Assembly (NCBI RefSeq): GCF_023078275.1
Contig: NC_062971.1
Coordinates: 14,818,001 to 14,882,000, forward strand
Reading direction: 5' to 3'
From: Leguminivora glycinivorella
Taxonomy: Eukaryota; Arthropoda; Insecta; Lepidoptera; Tortricidae
DNA length: 64,000 nt
Shown here: positions 36,275-48,652 of the stretch, piece after piece
Position numbering within the stretch: position 1 is the first letter of the stretch
Layout: the number at the start of each line of letters is the position of its first letter
Program-made: the position numbers and the translations under genes
The notes under the pieces: generated by a model
The model's database searches: none
What the model saw: the letters and a program-made list of their open reading frames with translations, nothing else
Told to the model about the DNA's origin: nothing

Positions 36275-36834
36275 TTAGGTTAGGTACTTGTTAAGCTGAC
36301 AGAAGACTGCTTGCTGAGGTATGCCAATAAAGAGTATTCTATCTATCTAAGACTGAAAGCCGTGGTAGACAGTTAGAATAACGCTAGGAATATGACGGAC
36401 AGTACCTACCCTAAAACGTTAGGTGCCGTATATTAGTGATTTGAAACAGAGGTATACTTGAACACCCTTTTCCACTGTGGTTTAAAAGGTACGTTAAGAA
36501 ACTGTAGGTATGGCAAATAGCACAGTATCTCTTAAAAACGTATAAAGAGAATAGCTGAGTCAAAGCTAACAGTATAAACTGGCACTAACGACCCCGGCGC
36601 GATAGTAATGCAGTTCTAAACGACCTCACTACCGAGAAATAAATTTTATAGATAGGTTTTAACCACAAAAGTCAGGGAGAAATATAGAGGATATCCTTTA
36701 GTATGAATTAATTTGCAAATACCTGTCGGCTAAAGAGTAATCAAATAGGTACCATGAGAAATATTGCTTTGATTTTATAATAAAAATTATCACATGAATT
36801 TACGATATACGTATAATAATATGTAATAATGCTT

Positions 36835-36963
36835 TTTTTCTTTCTACGTTTTTTTTTACTATAGGACATTCTAAATTTACGATATCCGACGATATTGGAA
36901 GTCGGGCCGATAATAATTTCTTGGATTTTTCTTTCTACGTTTTTTTTTACTATAGGACATTCT
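36835..36963. repeat. 38-bp direct repeat flanking a 53-bp insert
   Basis: 'ctttctacgttttttttta' followed by 'ctataggacattct' occurs identically at 36835-36872 and 36926-36963. The segment between contains 'acgatatccgacgatattgg'. Confidence 0.8.
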
Positions 36964-37789
36964 TACACAGATGACTGAGACTCACGGTAAGCATCATCGT
37001 TATCACAAATATGTACTTAAAAATAGTCTGTAATTAAAACAGAGTTTGTATGTAAAAATAAATACATATTCGTATAATTACTTTAAAATGTTTGTTTAAT
37101 ATAGGTACCTACGATAATAGATTAGTATTTGTCTATTTATGTTACGAGTAAACGCAAATACTCAAAATATTTACGAATATATACCAACATAAAACCAATT
37201 GAGTGTGTTGCTAAAAACTACATAATTTTAGCATACTTCCTACTAAATGCCTACGCCGTTATTAGCAAGAAATATCCATTGTGACGTTCGAAACCCTTTC
37301 GGCAACGCTTTTCGGAAGTCAATCGGCCGTCGTAAAACTTTACGAGAGAGTTCCGCAAATTAACGTCAAGGATGCAGGGACATATTGCCGTGATTTAGTT
37401 CAGTCGTCTGCTAGTGGAGAGCATAATACTTTCTGTCAAAAATCGATAACTTATATAACTGTATATATTATGTTACACACGAATTTGATCGTAAACAGAC
37501 ATACAACAATACCGCCTTAAATTCGTTCATAATTTTTATTTCATATTTGATAAAAAAAATGTTTGTTCATAAGTTATATTTTCCAAATGAACAATTATTT
37601 TTTATATTTGACTTTTCTCAGTAAAATGACCAAATAGATCCCATTAAGTGTTTCATGATTTGTACGTGACACTAATCTTTATAAAATAATTCTGTAAGCT
37701 CCTAGCAGTGTAATATAATTTTCTCTGCTCCCGAACTGTTCTTTAAATTCCTACATAAAAATCTATTCCCAAACCCAGCGTCCGCCGGC

Positions 37790-37890
37790 TTTCCGCGCAT
37801 ACGCGCAGTATCGAAAAAACCGAAAACGCTTTGTTTGGCTATGTAACCATGGCAACGCATTGTTATAACGATACTGCGCGCGTACGCGGG
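37790..37890. mobile_element. small palindromic element
   Basis: 'ccgcgcatacgcgcagtatcg' on the left pairs with 'cgatactgcgcgcgtacgcgg' on the right, around a ~50-bp loop containing 'ccatgg'. It resembles a MITE, but no target duplication is clear. Confidence 0.5.
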
Positions 37891-40152
37891 AAGGCTTTGG
37901 GCAGCTGAGCTGGCAGTGCAAACCTTTGCGTCACAATACAGGAAACATTGTGAATTTCACGAAAATTACTCAAGAAAACTATTAAAAACTAAGTGCATGG
38001 TCGTAAAAAAACTATTGTATGCAACGGTGTTTAACTGCGCGCGTCAAAAAATACTCGTAGCGTCTTAATAACAATTTTCGGTTTCGCTTCAAATTGTTAC
38101 CCACGCCACTCGTCGTTTTTGATCTCCTTTAAACGCCTGTTGCATAAAATACTATTTAATAAATAAAACAATGCACTCCCTTCATATCTGAAATGTTAAA
38201 CATCCATAAGATTTGTAAACAAATTATTAAGTATAAGAACAAATAAGAAACGCACATAAGGTGAACTAAATGCTTTGAATAATGATACATTATATTAAAA
38301 ACGTGAAAATTGATATGTACATCGAACAATGTGCATGTCCCTGTGTATTTCTAAAAGGTAAATCAAATTCAAATAAATAATAAAACTAAAACCTTTCACG
38401 CAACAAACTTGCAAATATAAACTTAAATAAAATACGCAAATTTGAGACTATAGTACTATCCTGTTGTACAGCTGTAAATGGTGTTAGTGTAAAGTGGGTG
38501 TTGATATAATAAATTTTAAATCCATTAGAAGCTGCAAGCATACACATGTCGGGGTGGAGTGAACACTCCATTTAACTTTACGAGGTTAGAATTTGGTGAG
38601 TTGTTGCTGTAGGTCTACGTGATTCAATTGTTAGTACGCTTTTTATCATGTAATTGGTATTGTAATTACACACATCAAATTTTGGTTTAGAGCAATATAA
38701 TTATGTGCGCAAGTGTTAAGATAGTGTTACAAAAAATAACATGTGTATGTTACCTATACAACTTACGTAAGATTTGTATATTAGGTAACTAATGTTATAT
38801 TTATATTGTATTTTTGGTATATAAAAATCTGAAGCCGGTTCAATTCTCCATTTAGTCATAACACTCGAATATAGTAAAAGCAATATTTATTCACTAACCA
38901 AAACACTTCCTTTAATCCCTTAACACTCTCAACGGCTCCGTGCCCAATAATTTTCTTATTTCCCTTCGGTCACTCCAATTTTAGTAATATCCTTGCGTCA
39001 AAATTCGATTTAGGTGAAAAAATAGTTTTTTCCCCTTCACGTAATCGGTGAAGCGTGAAACGCATTAGCGTCATTGCCACTGACTTAACCCCTTACTGCG
39101 GAAAAAAACATCGAAATCACATTTATCTTTTTGCCAATTATTGTCATTTAATGTTTTTTTTTATTTGATAAATCGTTGCTTTAGTGTTTTCTTAATCGAT
39201 TGTTTGTGGTAAGAAGATGATGGTTGGGTTACCTTCTTTGTTGTATATCATTTATATTTTAAATTGCCACACCCTTTAAATTTTATACAAGTTTATATTG
39301 TATGCTTAAAAATATTAATAATATTTCTACAGAAGCTTGCCGGGCCCTTAAATGTTCGTGTCCGCAAACCTATATTATTGTTTCCTTACATAATGGCGAT
39401 TACAATTTATCCCTTTGTACAATGGGTACACATTAAAAAAACTTTTGAAATCTGAGCACCCACATTGTAACACTTGTTACCAAAGCACATAAATATGTCA
39501 AGTTGAGTAGCTAAAGCAAAATTTTGGCAATTTTATAAATTTGACCCCTTGTCGTGGATTCCGGAACTAATTTTATCGTAGTTACATTAGTATTGTCCTT
39601 AAAAATACATTGTCCGTGAACGTAAGGGTCATTTCATCCAGTCACACCTCATATTAGTGTTAACTTTAAACGTCACATTTTATCTCATTGAGTTACAGAT
39701 TTATTAATACTTTCGTATATCACAGTTAGTTACACCTACCTATAAATTGAAGCTTTAAAATTGAACTACGTTGTGATATTATGAAACCTCAATATAAATG
39801 AAATAGCGTGTAGTATAGTGAGTTATAACATGTACTTATTGTTTAAAATTGATAATTATATTTATTTATTGAACAAAAGAAATCATTAAAAAATACATAC
39901 GTTTAGATCCACAGCGCAGGCTTCGTCATATAACAGAGTGTGTCCTTATTGTTTTCATTATTTGTGTTTGTTTTTATGTACCAAGCATATATACTTAGCC
40001 TTATTTTTGCATACAGACAATTAACAATCAATAAGAATCGTAACTGAAAATTCAACCATATAAATATAAGTCACGTGTAACTCTATAAAGCTTATAAATA
40101 AATAATAATATTTACTTATAGACATGCATTAAATTCGGGTAATTTCACAAGT

Positions 40153-40228
40153 ACACTTACCAATCTGGCTGTCCACCGCATGGTCACAATACACTTACCA
40201 ATCAGTCTGGCTGTCCACCGCATGGTCA
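40153..40228. repeat. short tandem duplication (about 38 bp, two copies)
   Basis: 'acttaccaatc' then 'ctggctgtccaccgcatgg' occurs twice in a row, the second copy with three extra bases (agt). Confidence 0.8.
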
Positions 40229-41289
40229 CGACGTATTAAGACGTCGCTTGACCATCGGCCGCAATGCCGTCACATTGAATTAAGACGTCACTGCTTACAA
40301 TGTAAACTGAACCACGTGCGACCGTTTTAGCGGTCACGGGTCATTCTGCAATCACAGAGGCAGTTGGAGGGTTAGTAGTCTAAAGTTTACTTGTACAATG
40401 TTGAACTTCAATAGGTAATAAGTTTTACTAAGTAGTTCAGATTCAGATGAAATGATGCAAAACCTATTTATTTCTCACACAATACACAGTTTTCTATATT
40501 TAACAAAAAATAATAAGACTTGCCACAAATTCTGGGAAACGAGCCTATTTGTTAAATCAAAGAAAATAATTAAATAAAGGCGTATAAAAGAAAACATTTG
40601 TTTTACAATTTTCATATAAAAGACACATACGCTAAAAAAATCATCAATGAACAATTTATGGGTTATTAAATTGTGTAGGTACTCTCTTTGCAACTTTGTA
40701 ATTTTGCTATGAAATATTCTATTATGCACGTGAGTTAGATAAGCTAATCAAATTACTGCATTATCTCCCTTTAAGATCTAAACTACTAGCTTTTACAATA
40801 TTTACTAAAGTGCGTGTGGTCGATATTGCCCTCACACTAGGCAGTGCTAGTTAAGTGCAAAGTCTCGTGGTTTACTGAGGTTCAGTACTTTAGTACCTAT
40901 ATGTATTTTTAAGGAAAAACCTGAATCGGAGATTTTTATTTAAAATAGTTAAAAAAAATTAGTCTTTAGTACCGAAAAAGTAATAATCAATTTTATACTT
41001 ACCTACTTGTACGAGTGTCTAAAAACCTAAAACACATCAATAAGAAAACATATTATGTATTCGTGTTGTGTAGCTATTTAATAAATAATTTAATATGTTT
41101 GTTTTTTTTTGTATATACATATATTGGCATGAACTTATAGTGAGAATTTAGGTAACTTATCACTTATCAACAAAATAGCTAACTATAATAGAAAATATTA
41201 TACCTATAATAACATATAGTTTTATATTATGCCCATTTAAACATTATTTCAAGTATATTCTCTTGTTTAAATAATAAATTGCATGTTGC

Positions 41290-41346
41290 GGGAATGTTCT
41301 GCGAACATTCTCAAGAATGTTTCCGCTTTTTGGGAATGTTCTGCAA
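41290..41346. promoter_or_regulatory. heat-shock-element-like GAA/TTC array
   Basis: 'ggaatgttctgcgaacattc' followed by 'tcaagaatgtttcc' is a run of alternating GAA and TTC triplets close to the nGAAnnTTCn spacing bound by heat-shock factor, with another 'ggaatgttctgc' 15 bp on. The same array is in unit 2 at 58668-58722. Binding is inference: two of the spacers are 3-4 bp instead of 2. Confidence 0.4.
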
Positions 41347-41725
41347 TTTCTACATTACTAATCAGGGAACACATCAAATTATTTTATGAAATATTTTATA
41401 ATTTGTGCTGTGCTTTAATAAACTAGAATGTCTCTCACACACACGACCAAAACTGCGTAGTCTATTTCAGTTTATAATACAATTATATTTTAGATTTAAG
41501 TAATACCAAAGAGGATTGAGTATTATAGAGAGTTACTGTCAAAGTATTGTAAAATGTGTAATCACAGTGCATAGACTGCCATCTCTCGACACAGGCTTAA
41601 CACTTTTGAACCTCAGTTTTGGCCATTTGGTCCATATTCTTAGCTTGATATGTGTTAAAATTCCCCCCCAAAGGTGCAACGCCATCTTGGCCACCGTACC
41701 TTTTTCATTATGGTTTTGAGGTACG

Positions 41726-41771
41726 TTTTTTAGGGTTCCGTAGTCAACTAGGAACTCTTATAGTTTCGACA

Positions 41772-41814
<43 letters not shown>
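41726..41814 (-). mobile_element. left fragment of the split microsatellite-bearing repeat
   Basis: Reads 'tttttagggttccgtagtcaac' into a (GTCT)n array, then stops abruptly at 41814. The rest of the same repeat begins at 57034. The intact comparator is 59103-59682. Confidence 0.85.
41773..41814. repeat. (GTCT)n microsatellite, insertion target
   Basis: Pure GTCT array ending '...ctgtctgt' where the large LTR element begins. The array resumes as 'ctgtctgt' at 57034. Confidence 0.95.
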
Positions 41815-44180
41815 TGTAACAGTCAAAAGGTGACCTACCTACCCTAGCCTATACTCTACCACAAGCACCCCATATATTTAACAACCCAAAAACCCATTAA
41901 GCTTAAGAACTACCCCTAAATTTAATCCCAATTTATTTTGTTTGTTTTGTTCTGCATTTTAAACGATTGGCCATAAGAAAAATAATAAAATGTGATCGTT
42001 TAGTAGAAGAAGGACGCCTAAGTTGTACGAAGTAACCACAAATCCTTTTCTCAAGTGTAGGAAGTTTCAACGCACTAGATATTCCCCTAACATTTAGAAA
42101 TTCTACCTCCTAGGTAATAATAGTTTCCGTTATTCTGATATTCCCTATAGATGAGTACCGATACATAATTTATTTTATAGAGCAATTACAACCAACATAT
42201 TCATTCAATTCTCATAGTCAAATATACACTTTGTGAAGTAGAAAGAAATAAAATACAATACTTAAGGTGAAAATTTCAATTTATTTGTCAAATTTTTAGG
42301 AATTTTAATTTTAAAGGTGTTTTATCCCCAACGCGTCTTAGTATGAATTACAATACATAGTCGGTAATACATACGAGACTGGACCATCAACGTAGAGCTA
42401 TTTGCCAGTTCAATTCTTTCTTTGAATCGAATAAGAAATTGGAATTCTATTTCTATTTTATATTATCAGTGAGAATCAGCGAGAACGAGAATACAACTTC
42501 ACTATTAATACTATTCATAGATAATTAAAGGAAAACTCTCAGCAATTCAAGAATTCCAAGAACCCTTTGTTTTATTTTATGTTCAGGGCTTTATTTAGGC
42601 AAATACCTCCTGGTTTGCGCATGAGGTAAGGTCGCCTATTCTGTCATCTAAAATACCAGGTCTTGGATCCTTTCTTAGAATCATCTTTTCTGGAATGTGA
42701 ACCTATCAACCGGTTCTCTTAAAAAATTTTGAACTTTATAAACCATAGAACCCCAGACTCTCCTCCAACATATTGACAAATGAAAATTACAATTACTGTA
42801 TTTGAACAAGACAATTCCATTTAATGGCCATCATTGTATGTGGTAAGCTCGTACGCATTGCTATACAAGACTTGCCTCAACTGTCACGTTACGCTTAGCT
42901 GATATACTCAAGCCTGGACCTCCTGCCCAAACAAGCATCATAACTCCAATGCCAAGTAGCAAGAGAAAAGACCTGAGTCTCTTTAATTTATCAAAAACAA
43001 ATCCGAAATAAAAATATTTAATTCAAACTGGCATTCCCGACAGAACCTAGTCCCTAAGCTTCTCAAAACCCGGCTATCCCAAATACTTCAGCAATTAAAC
43101 CTCCAAAGATATAGTCCCCATTAGCAGCTCATTCTACAGATATAATAAATAATAAAAATATAATATCACAATATTATCAAGTATAAAGAAATAAAATAAT
43201 CTTTTATTTCTGAAGAATAAATAAAATATAATTGGCTTCAGCTTTTTCTGAAGTTGATTAAGAACCTTAGTTCATTTAAAAGCAAAAGCTTGTACAGAAT
43301 AACCATATAATTAACACATAAAATATCATTTAGCTTGCTTCAGAACAGAACTCCTTGGAATTAATGTAAGACCCTTAGATCTCAAACACAAAAGCATGCA
43401 GTTAAGCATTGTTTTTCTGAAGTTGTTTAGAACCTTAGTCCATTTAAAGCAAAAGCTTGTATAAATAGCCATATAATTAACATTGTAATAAGTTCTCATA
43501 TAAAATAATTTAGTTTGCTTCAGCATTCCTTGGAATTAATGTAAGACCCTTGGATCTCAAACACAGAAAATATGCAATAAGCATTGTAATAAAATTATAA
43601 TATAATATGCTCTAGAATATCAGAGAATTATTTAAAATCCATAAATTATTCTAAGTGTATAATAAAACCCCTAATAAATCAGTTACGTTTCAAAGTATCA
43701 CAAAATAGTCATATAACAAAGCACAATAGAACATCATAATGAAATCACAAAGAAAAACAGTGATAAATATTAAAGAACTCACATGACTCCTTCTTCTCTT
43801 TGGAGAGATCTCCCCGTGGCTGCCTCGACCCGCGACTCGTTCCTGAATGTCCCCCCTGCGCCCCGTGTACTGGCTTATATAGCCCGCTCGGGTGACGGCC
43901 CCGCCCGAACCTGCCACGCTAGCGTCCCCCCGGAGCCCCGACGGCATTGCTCGCTTGTATTACCATATATGGGCATCCGAAGCGCACCCTCCAGCGCCGA
44001 CGCGCTCATCTCGATCGTGATTGGTTGCGCACCATCGCCTGACGCCAAGACGAGTTCCGACCTGTTTTCCTAGAACTCTTGCTACCGATGTTTTGAATGA
44101 TGTTTCTACTTGGAATGAAAATAACGATTATATTTATGCATGCATAGGTTTGTACGAAACGAGATTATCGGATCGTCACA
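41815..44180 (-). repeat. left LTR (3' LTR in element orientation)
   Basis: 2366 bp, TG...CA. Most is AT-rich. 43790-44060 is a GC-rich patch that contains the TATA element. The right copy is 2367 bp; the only difference I found is six versus seven A near 42720 / 55575. Confidence 0.85.
43874..43881 (-). promoter_or_regulatory. TATA box of the left LTR
   Basis: Minus-strand TATATAAG within 'gggctatataagcca', about 300 bp inside the LTR from its 5' end in that orientation, in a GC-rich setting. It implies a U3 of roughly 330 bp and an unusually long R-U5 of about 2 kb. Confidence 0.55.
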
Positions 44181-44190
44181 ATTGCCCCCA
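44181..44190 (-). other. polypurine-like tract next to the left LTR
   Basis: The minus strand reads TGGGGGCAAT and abuts the LTR that begins TGTGACG. Position and G-run fit a polypurine tract for a minus-oriented element, though it is short and interrupted by C and T. Confidence 0.5.
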
Positions 44191-47100
44191 ACATTTGTCA
44201 CAGAGGAAAGGTTTTGTAAACCTTGACTCGGAGCACAAATGTTCCCACTCTAAATCAGATATTGTTATTTAACCCTTTGATGTAAATGTGGTGTGTAAAG
44301 TGACCAATACTAGAAAGGAAACAAATTATCCGGCATGAAATTATAAACCCACAGAATTATGACCCATGAGTCCAATTGCTTTCAGACAGAATTTCCACCC
44401 TCCATGCGACACTTGGTTGTGAGGCAAGTGAGCCCTATGTAGCAAAGTCCTCGCGTTTCATCCGGAATCTACGACCGTAGCCATTGAGATTCCACCACCT
44501 ACATTGCCCAGATGTCCAGAAACAACGAAAACCTCCCCATAAAGAATGGAAAAACCTTTGCGGTAACCTCCAACACTTTTTCCCAGTGGCAATAACTCCA
44601 GTCAATAACCCACACAGGACAACCGGTTCCTTTCTTTCTTGGCGTGATGTAGGACTCTATTTCCAAGCAAGAAAGCTAGAAGTATTTTGAATTCATATAT
44701 ATTACGTTATGGCTCAAATGATTTCCACTCGATTTTTTTTTTATTCGTGTGGAACCCAAACGAACTCTAAAGTCCTTATCTGAGGTTAGCGTCAGGATAG
44801 ATGGACACGAAGTAATTCAAACATGTGTTTTAATTCACATGCTTGACCACCCCACATCACGTAAGCTCAGGAGTCAGCCAAATGGTCAGTTAAGAATGTA
44901 GAAGACATCCTTAAAAGTATTTGAAAGTCTCGACCGAGTTACTGGTAATACAAATGGACAGGAAGGAACTCCTGGACAGCCTCAGCCTTGCTATTACATT
45001 AATAATAACTTTATTTTATTTTGTGGAAGTTATTATTATCATAATCCTACTTATGATGAAAAATTACTATAAAAATTATACATATCTGGATGTATATCGG
45101 CTGCAAAATGCCATACTAATCTACAATGCAATTGATATCAAAAAATCATTTCTATAGAAAGCTTTTCAGTTAAATAGCAATAACCAAAACTGTCTATCAG
45201 AGGCACACATTTCTCTCCAAAGGTAGGACCGCCACGTCACTGCAGTTCAAACGCATGGGTTTTTTTTTTTTTTCCACACGCTTGCTGTGCAGCCCGGTAC
45301 CCCGGATCCCCTAAGATAGGTTAAGCAAACTAAATCAAAACACTCCTTCTGCAAACCCACTCGTTCATAGAGAGTGTGACGGACGAATAGTGATAGCTTC
45401 TTGTAGAGTATTGTGTTATCAAAAAGAATTTACCTATAAAAGGTATGACCTTAACCTAACACCAATATTCTCTTGATAACACATCTTTGTTCCCCTTTTC
45501 CCCGTTTGCAAATAACAATAACTGTTGTCAATATTTGATGATAAACAACTCTTAATAAACTCTCTCATACAAAATCATACATCAATTCTTTCATCCATCC
45601 TCTCTTACATCTACACATAACATACATCATCTGAGTCGTACACACATATCATACATGTTCCATTCAATCATCTTTTATTCTTCCTCACTCGCTCTTTCAT
45701 ACAGTTTAATACAAAGTTGCAAACAATCAAAATATTGACAGTAAAAAGTTAATCCCATAAAATATATATTGTATTGTGCTTTATATTGAAATAGGTAATT
45801 TACAAATTACACTATACTACAACCTTATAATTAAAGTTTACGCTTACGCTTAATATTGACAAAATTTAACGCAATTGGTTGAGACAAATTACGCTAAAAA
45901 TAAACATAGTCAGAGCAACGTTAGAATTAATTCCTGATAGTCATGAATAAACCCTTACACATACGAAACCATGACTTGTTGTTCAACAAAAAGCCATAGC
46001 CCCGCACATGCACTGGCCATCCACAATCACCAAAAACCAATCCCACATTACTCCACCCATAAAAGTTACGCCTTATATGCTCTAAAAATTACGCTTAATC
46101 ATTTACGCCAAATTGCAATTAAATTTACGCAAAATGTACTTTACTTTACGCCAAATTAGTTACGCCAATTGCTTTAATCAAAATTACTACGCGCTATGCC
46201 ACTTAACTTAGGTATTCTAACTACAAAATGGTAACATGTTCATCTTACATTTGACCAGCCACAAATATCCTGAACCAAACGATTACCCACGTCTCATTCT
46301 TCACTATCCAGATCCTCTTCAGATGTTTTTGAACTTGTTTATTCTGCTGAAGTAGTAGATGCTACTGACTGCACAAATATGTTCTTGGAGGGCTTCAGGC
46401 AAAGACAGCCACTTCAAATCGTAAATTTCCTACTGCAACTGCTGGCCCATACTACTGCTGCTGTCCCGTACAACTGCTGCTGGCTCTGTAACTCAAAAGC
46501 TCGAAGCACGAAACGCGTCGAGTTAGCGTAATAACAAACAAAATATGAACTTTGGATTATCCTTTATTTTTAGTTTCCCCAACACAAAATTGCAAAATTA
46601 ATACTGTTACAGTTACACGATATTTTTAGCTAGGTGGAGGATAAAATGACGGCTTATAGACGGATGTCCCTTATTTACAATCAGTTTTACTTGGGAATAG
46701 AAAAACATGACTAAATCTATGCCTGATAAACAAAATAATAAATTTTAGTGTAAGTAGCTAATTGGTTCATCAAGCTAAGGTCTAATTAATAGGTTCTCGT
46801 ACAACTTTCCAAATAGCGAGACTCGCACATAGTCATTACATTGTAGTTCATTGTTGCTAGGTCCTTGAATAAAATATTTCTATTCATTTCCCATCCACAT
46901 GATAAGAAACATACTTTAAAGAACAATATTGTCATGTAACGATGCGTAAATAGATACTGCTACGCCACCATAACTAGATGTCCTAACACTAAATTTAACG
47001 CATGTTACTTATGAAACTTGCCCCCATGTCATTGCAAGTTTTATGCTATAGACTAACTCTGTAAATGTAAAACTATTAGATTAGATACTGGCTTCTAACC

Positions 47101-47580
47101 TTTGATGATGATGATGATGAGCACCCTCAGTTATTAATTAAGTTAATCGGAACCAAAGGTAACATACACATACACTTACAATGTGATTCATCTGTTGCTT
47201 ACTCAAACTAATAACAATTTTACATGCTGGCACATGTGCCCCCCTGCGAACTAAACTCTTTCATACTCGGTTGTGATAACCAAACACGGAATAACTCACA
47301 ACAAAAGTCATCTTTAACACATGTCGTAATAATTACAACTCTCTTTACTCGCTGGCATACATGCCCCCGTGACAACTAAAATTTAGCGTATTCTAAAGGA
47401 TTCAAATTGTGAGAAGCTAAATAAAGGAAACAATTGACCAAAGTTTAATCACAAATGGATAACCTTGAACAATAAGATTAAAAACAAAACTAAAATACAT
47501 ATAGAGGAAGAACCTTAAAACTAAACTAAAACAAATTAAAAGGAAAAAACTCAAACAATAAAATACACAAAAATATTTCA
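44191..47580 (-). other. interior of the LTR element, part 1: no recognisable genes
   Basis: AT-rich with frames of at most ~78 codons on either strand and no retroviral-type motif such as zinc knuckles, DTG, YxDD or DDE. Contains a poly-T run at 45260, a cluster of TTACGC words (45838-46165) and a GAT triplet run near 47103. Confidence 0.55.
45838..46165. repeat. cluster of nine TTACGC hexamers
   Basis: Exact TTACGC starts at 45838, 45844, 45889, 46066, 46089, 46103, 46125, 46146 and 46160. Four are TTACGCCA or TTACGCCT. Spacing is irregular, so this is not a clean tandem repeat. Confidence 0.7.
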
Positions 47581-47650
47581 TTGCCGGGGTTCGAACCGGT
47601 AATCTACCGCTTCGTAGCCCAATCCACTGAACTAAGTGTGCTACGGCGAC
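47581..47650 (-). pseudogene. tRNA-like sequence inside the LTR element
   Basis: On the minus strand an A-box-like 'ttagttcagtggattgg' and a perfect B box 'ggttcgaacccc', with the 3' arm partly pairing with 'gtcgccg'. The anticodon arm does not fold cleanly, so no identity is assigned. Probably a SINE head or decayed tRNA copy. Confidence 0.5.
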
Positions 47651-48589
47651 TGTGGTGAAATAGGCAATGTATATCGACGAAGACAGATTGCCTTGATGTT
47701 TAATTTTCTTTCATTTATCTTTTCTGATTATTTTACCACCGTAGGAACAATTGCGTTTCGGACAAAATGTCGCACGAAAAATATGAATGAACACTAAGCA
47801 CATTTAGAACTAGTCCTGTAAATACACGAACAGTCGTATAACAGTTACCCCGCGACAATAACACACTTGCACGTACCGCTTGTACATATGATTACGGTAT
47901 ACACCGTCTTTTTCACGTACGTAAAACAATTAAACTTTCCAGTTTACATTTCTAAAATGACTAAATTGACGGAATTTCTCATTGACCTCTCATCTTTCTT
48001 GACGGTCCACTTTCCTTCTTTTCTTCGCGACACCCTACATTTTAAAATAAAAAAATGTATGTTGTCACCAATCTACCCATTACCCTCTAAAGACAACAAA
48101 TTGAAACTAGATGGCGTTATTAGGATCATGTAATGCGATGTTCTGCTAAAACATCATGTTTCAACCACAATCATTACCGTATCACTTGAAACAAGCGAAT
48201 ACTAAAATAACATACATACACATACCTATCATTACATTTAAAATACAAAAGTGTTCCTTTACATACTTGTTGGCCTACTTCAGGTCCTCTTTGCGAAACT
48301 AACTCTTCTTCATCTGTCACAAATTACACAGAAAAATTCTAAAATTTAGGTTTTGGTGACGAAAATGAATAGTGATTAATACGCTGAGTTTATTTCTCTT
48401 ACTTTAAGCTTTATTTAATTACGTCAACGATTTCAAAAAGGAATTAAGTAATAGATGAATAGCCCTTAATAGAAAATAAATGACTTCTAAATAGTCTCGT
48501 AACATACATACATTACATACCTACATTCAAAAACAACTATAGATACCTACATTCAAACACACAACCATAAAAATTGAAATTTGACTTTA

Positions 48590-48652
48590 AGTGTGTTCTC
48601 ACACTATCCGATTCGACCTCCGATATCGCATCGGACAATGGGAAAACTCCCT
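48590..48652. repeat. degenerate fragment of the TTA-flanked MITE family
   Basis: 'gtgtgttctcacactatccg' and 'cgatatcgcatcggacaatg' resemble the ends of the elements at 30597-31546 and 36142-36274 but with many substitutions. Confidence 0.55.

Larger units (their letters stand above)
36278..40557. other. AT-rich stretch without a gene; small repeats only
   Basis: Contains the direct repeat at 36835-36963, an inverted-repeat element at 37790-37890 and a short tandem duplication at 40153-40228. Otherwise no coding frame or RNA gene seen. Confidence 0.5.
40558..41814. repeat. tandem-duplicated unit 1, left part
   Basis: Starting at 'aaagaaaataattaaataaa', this matches 57555 onward with scattered substitutions. 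Unit 2 has two extra segments that unit 1 lacks (about 58098-58357 and 58395-58513). Unit 1 is cut at its GTCT microsatellite by the large LTR element and resumes at 57034. Confidence 0.85.

Noticed and set aside
43690..44073. Frames of 85-96 codons in the GC-rich part of the LTR, duplicated at 56543-56926
   Set aside because: They overlap each other on opposite strands in the promoter-like segment and have no recognisable domain.
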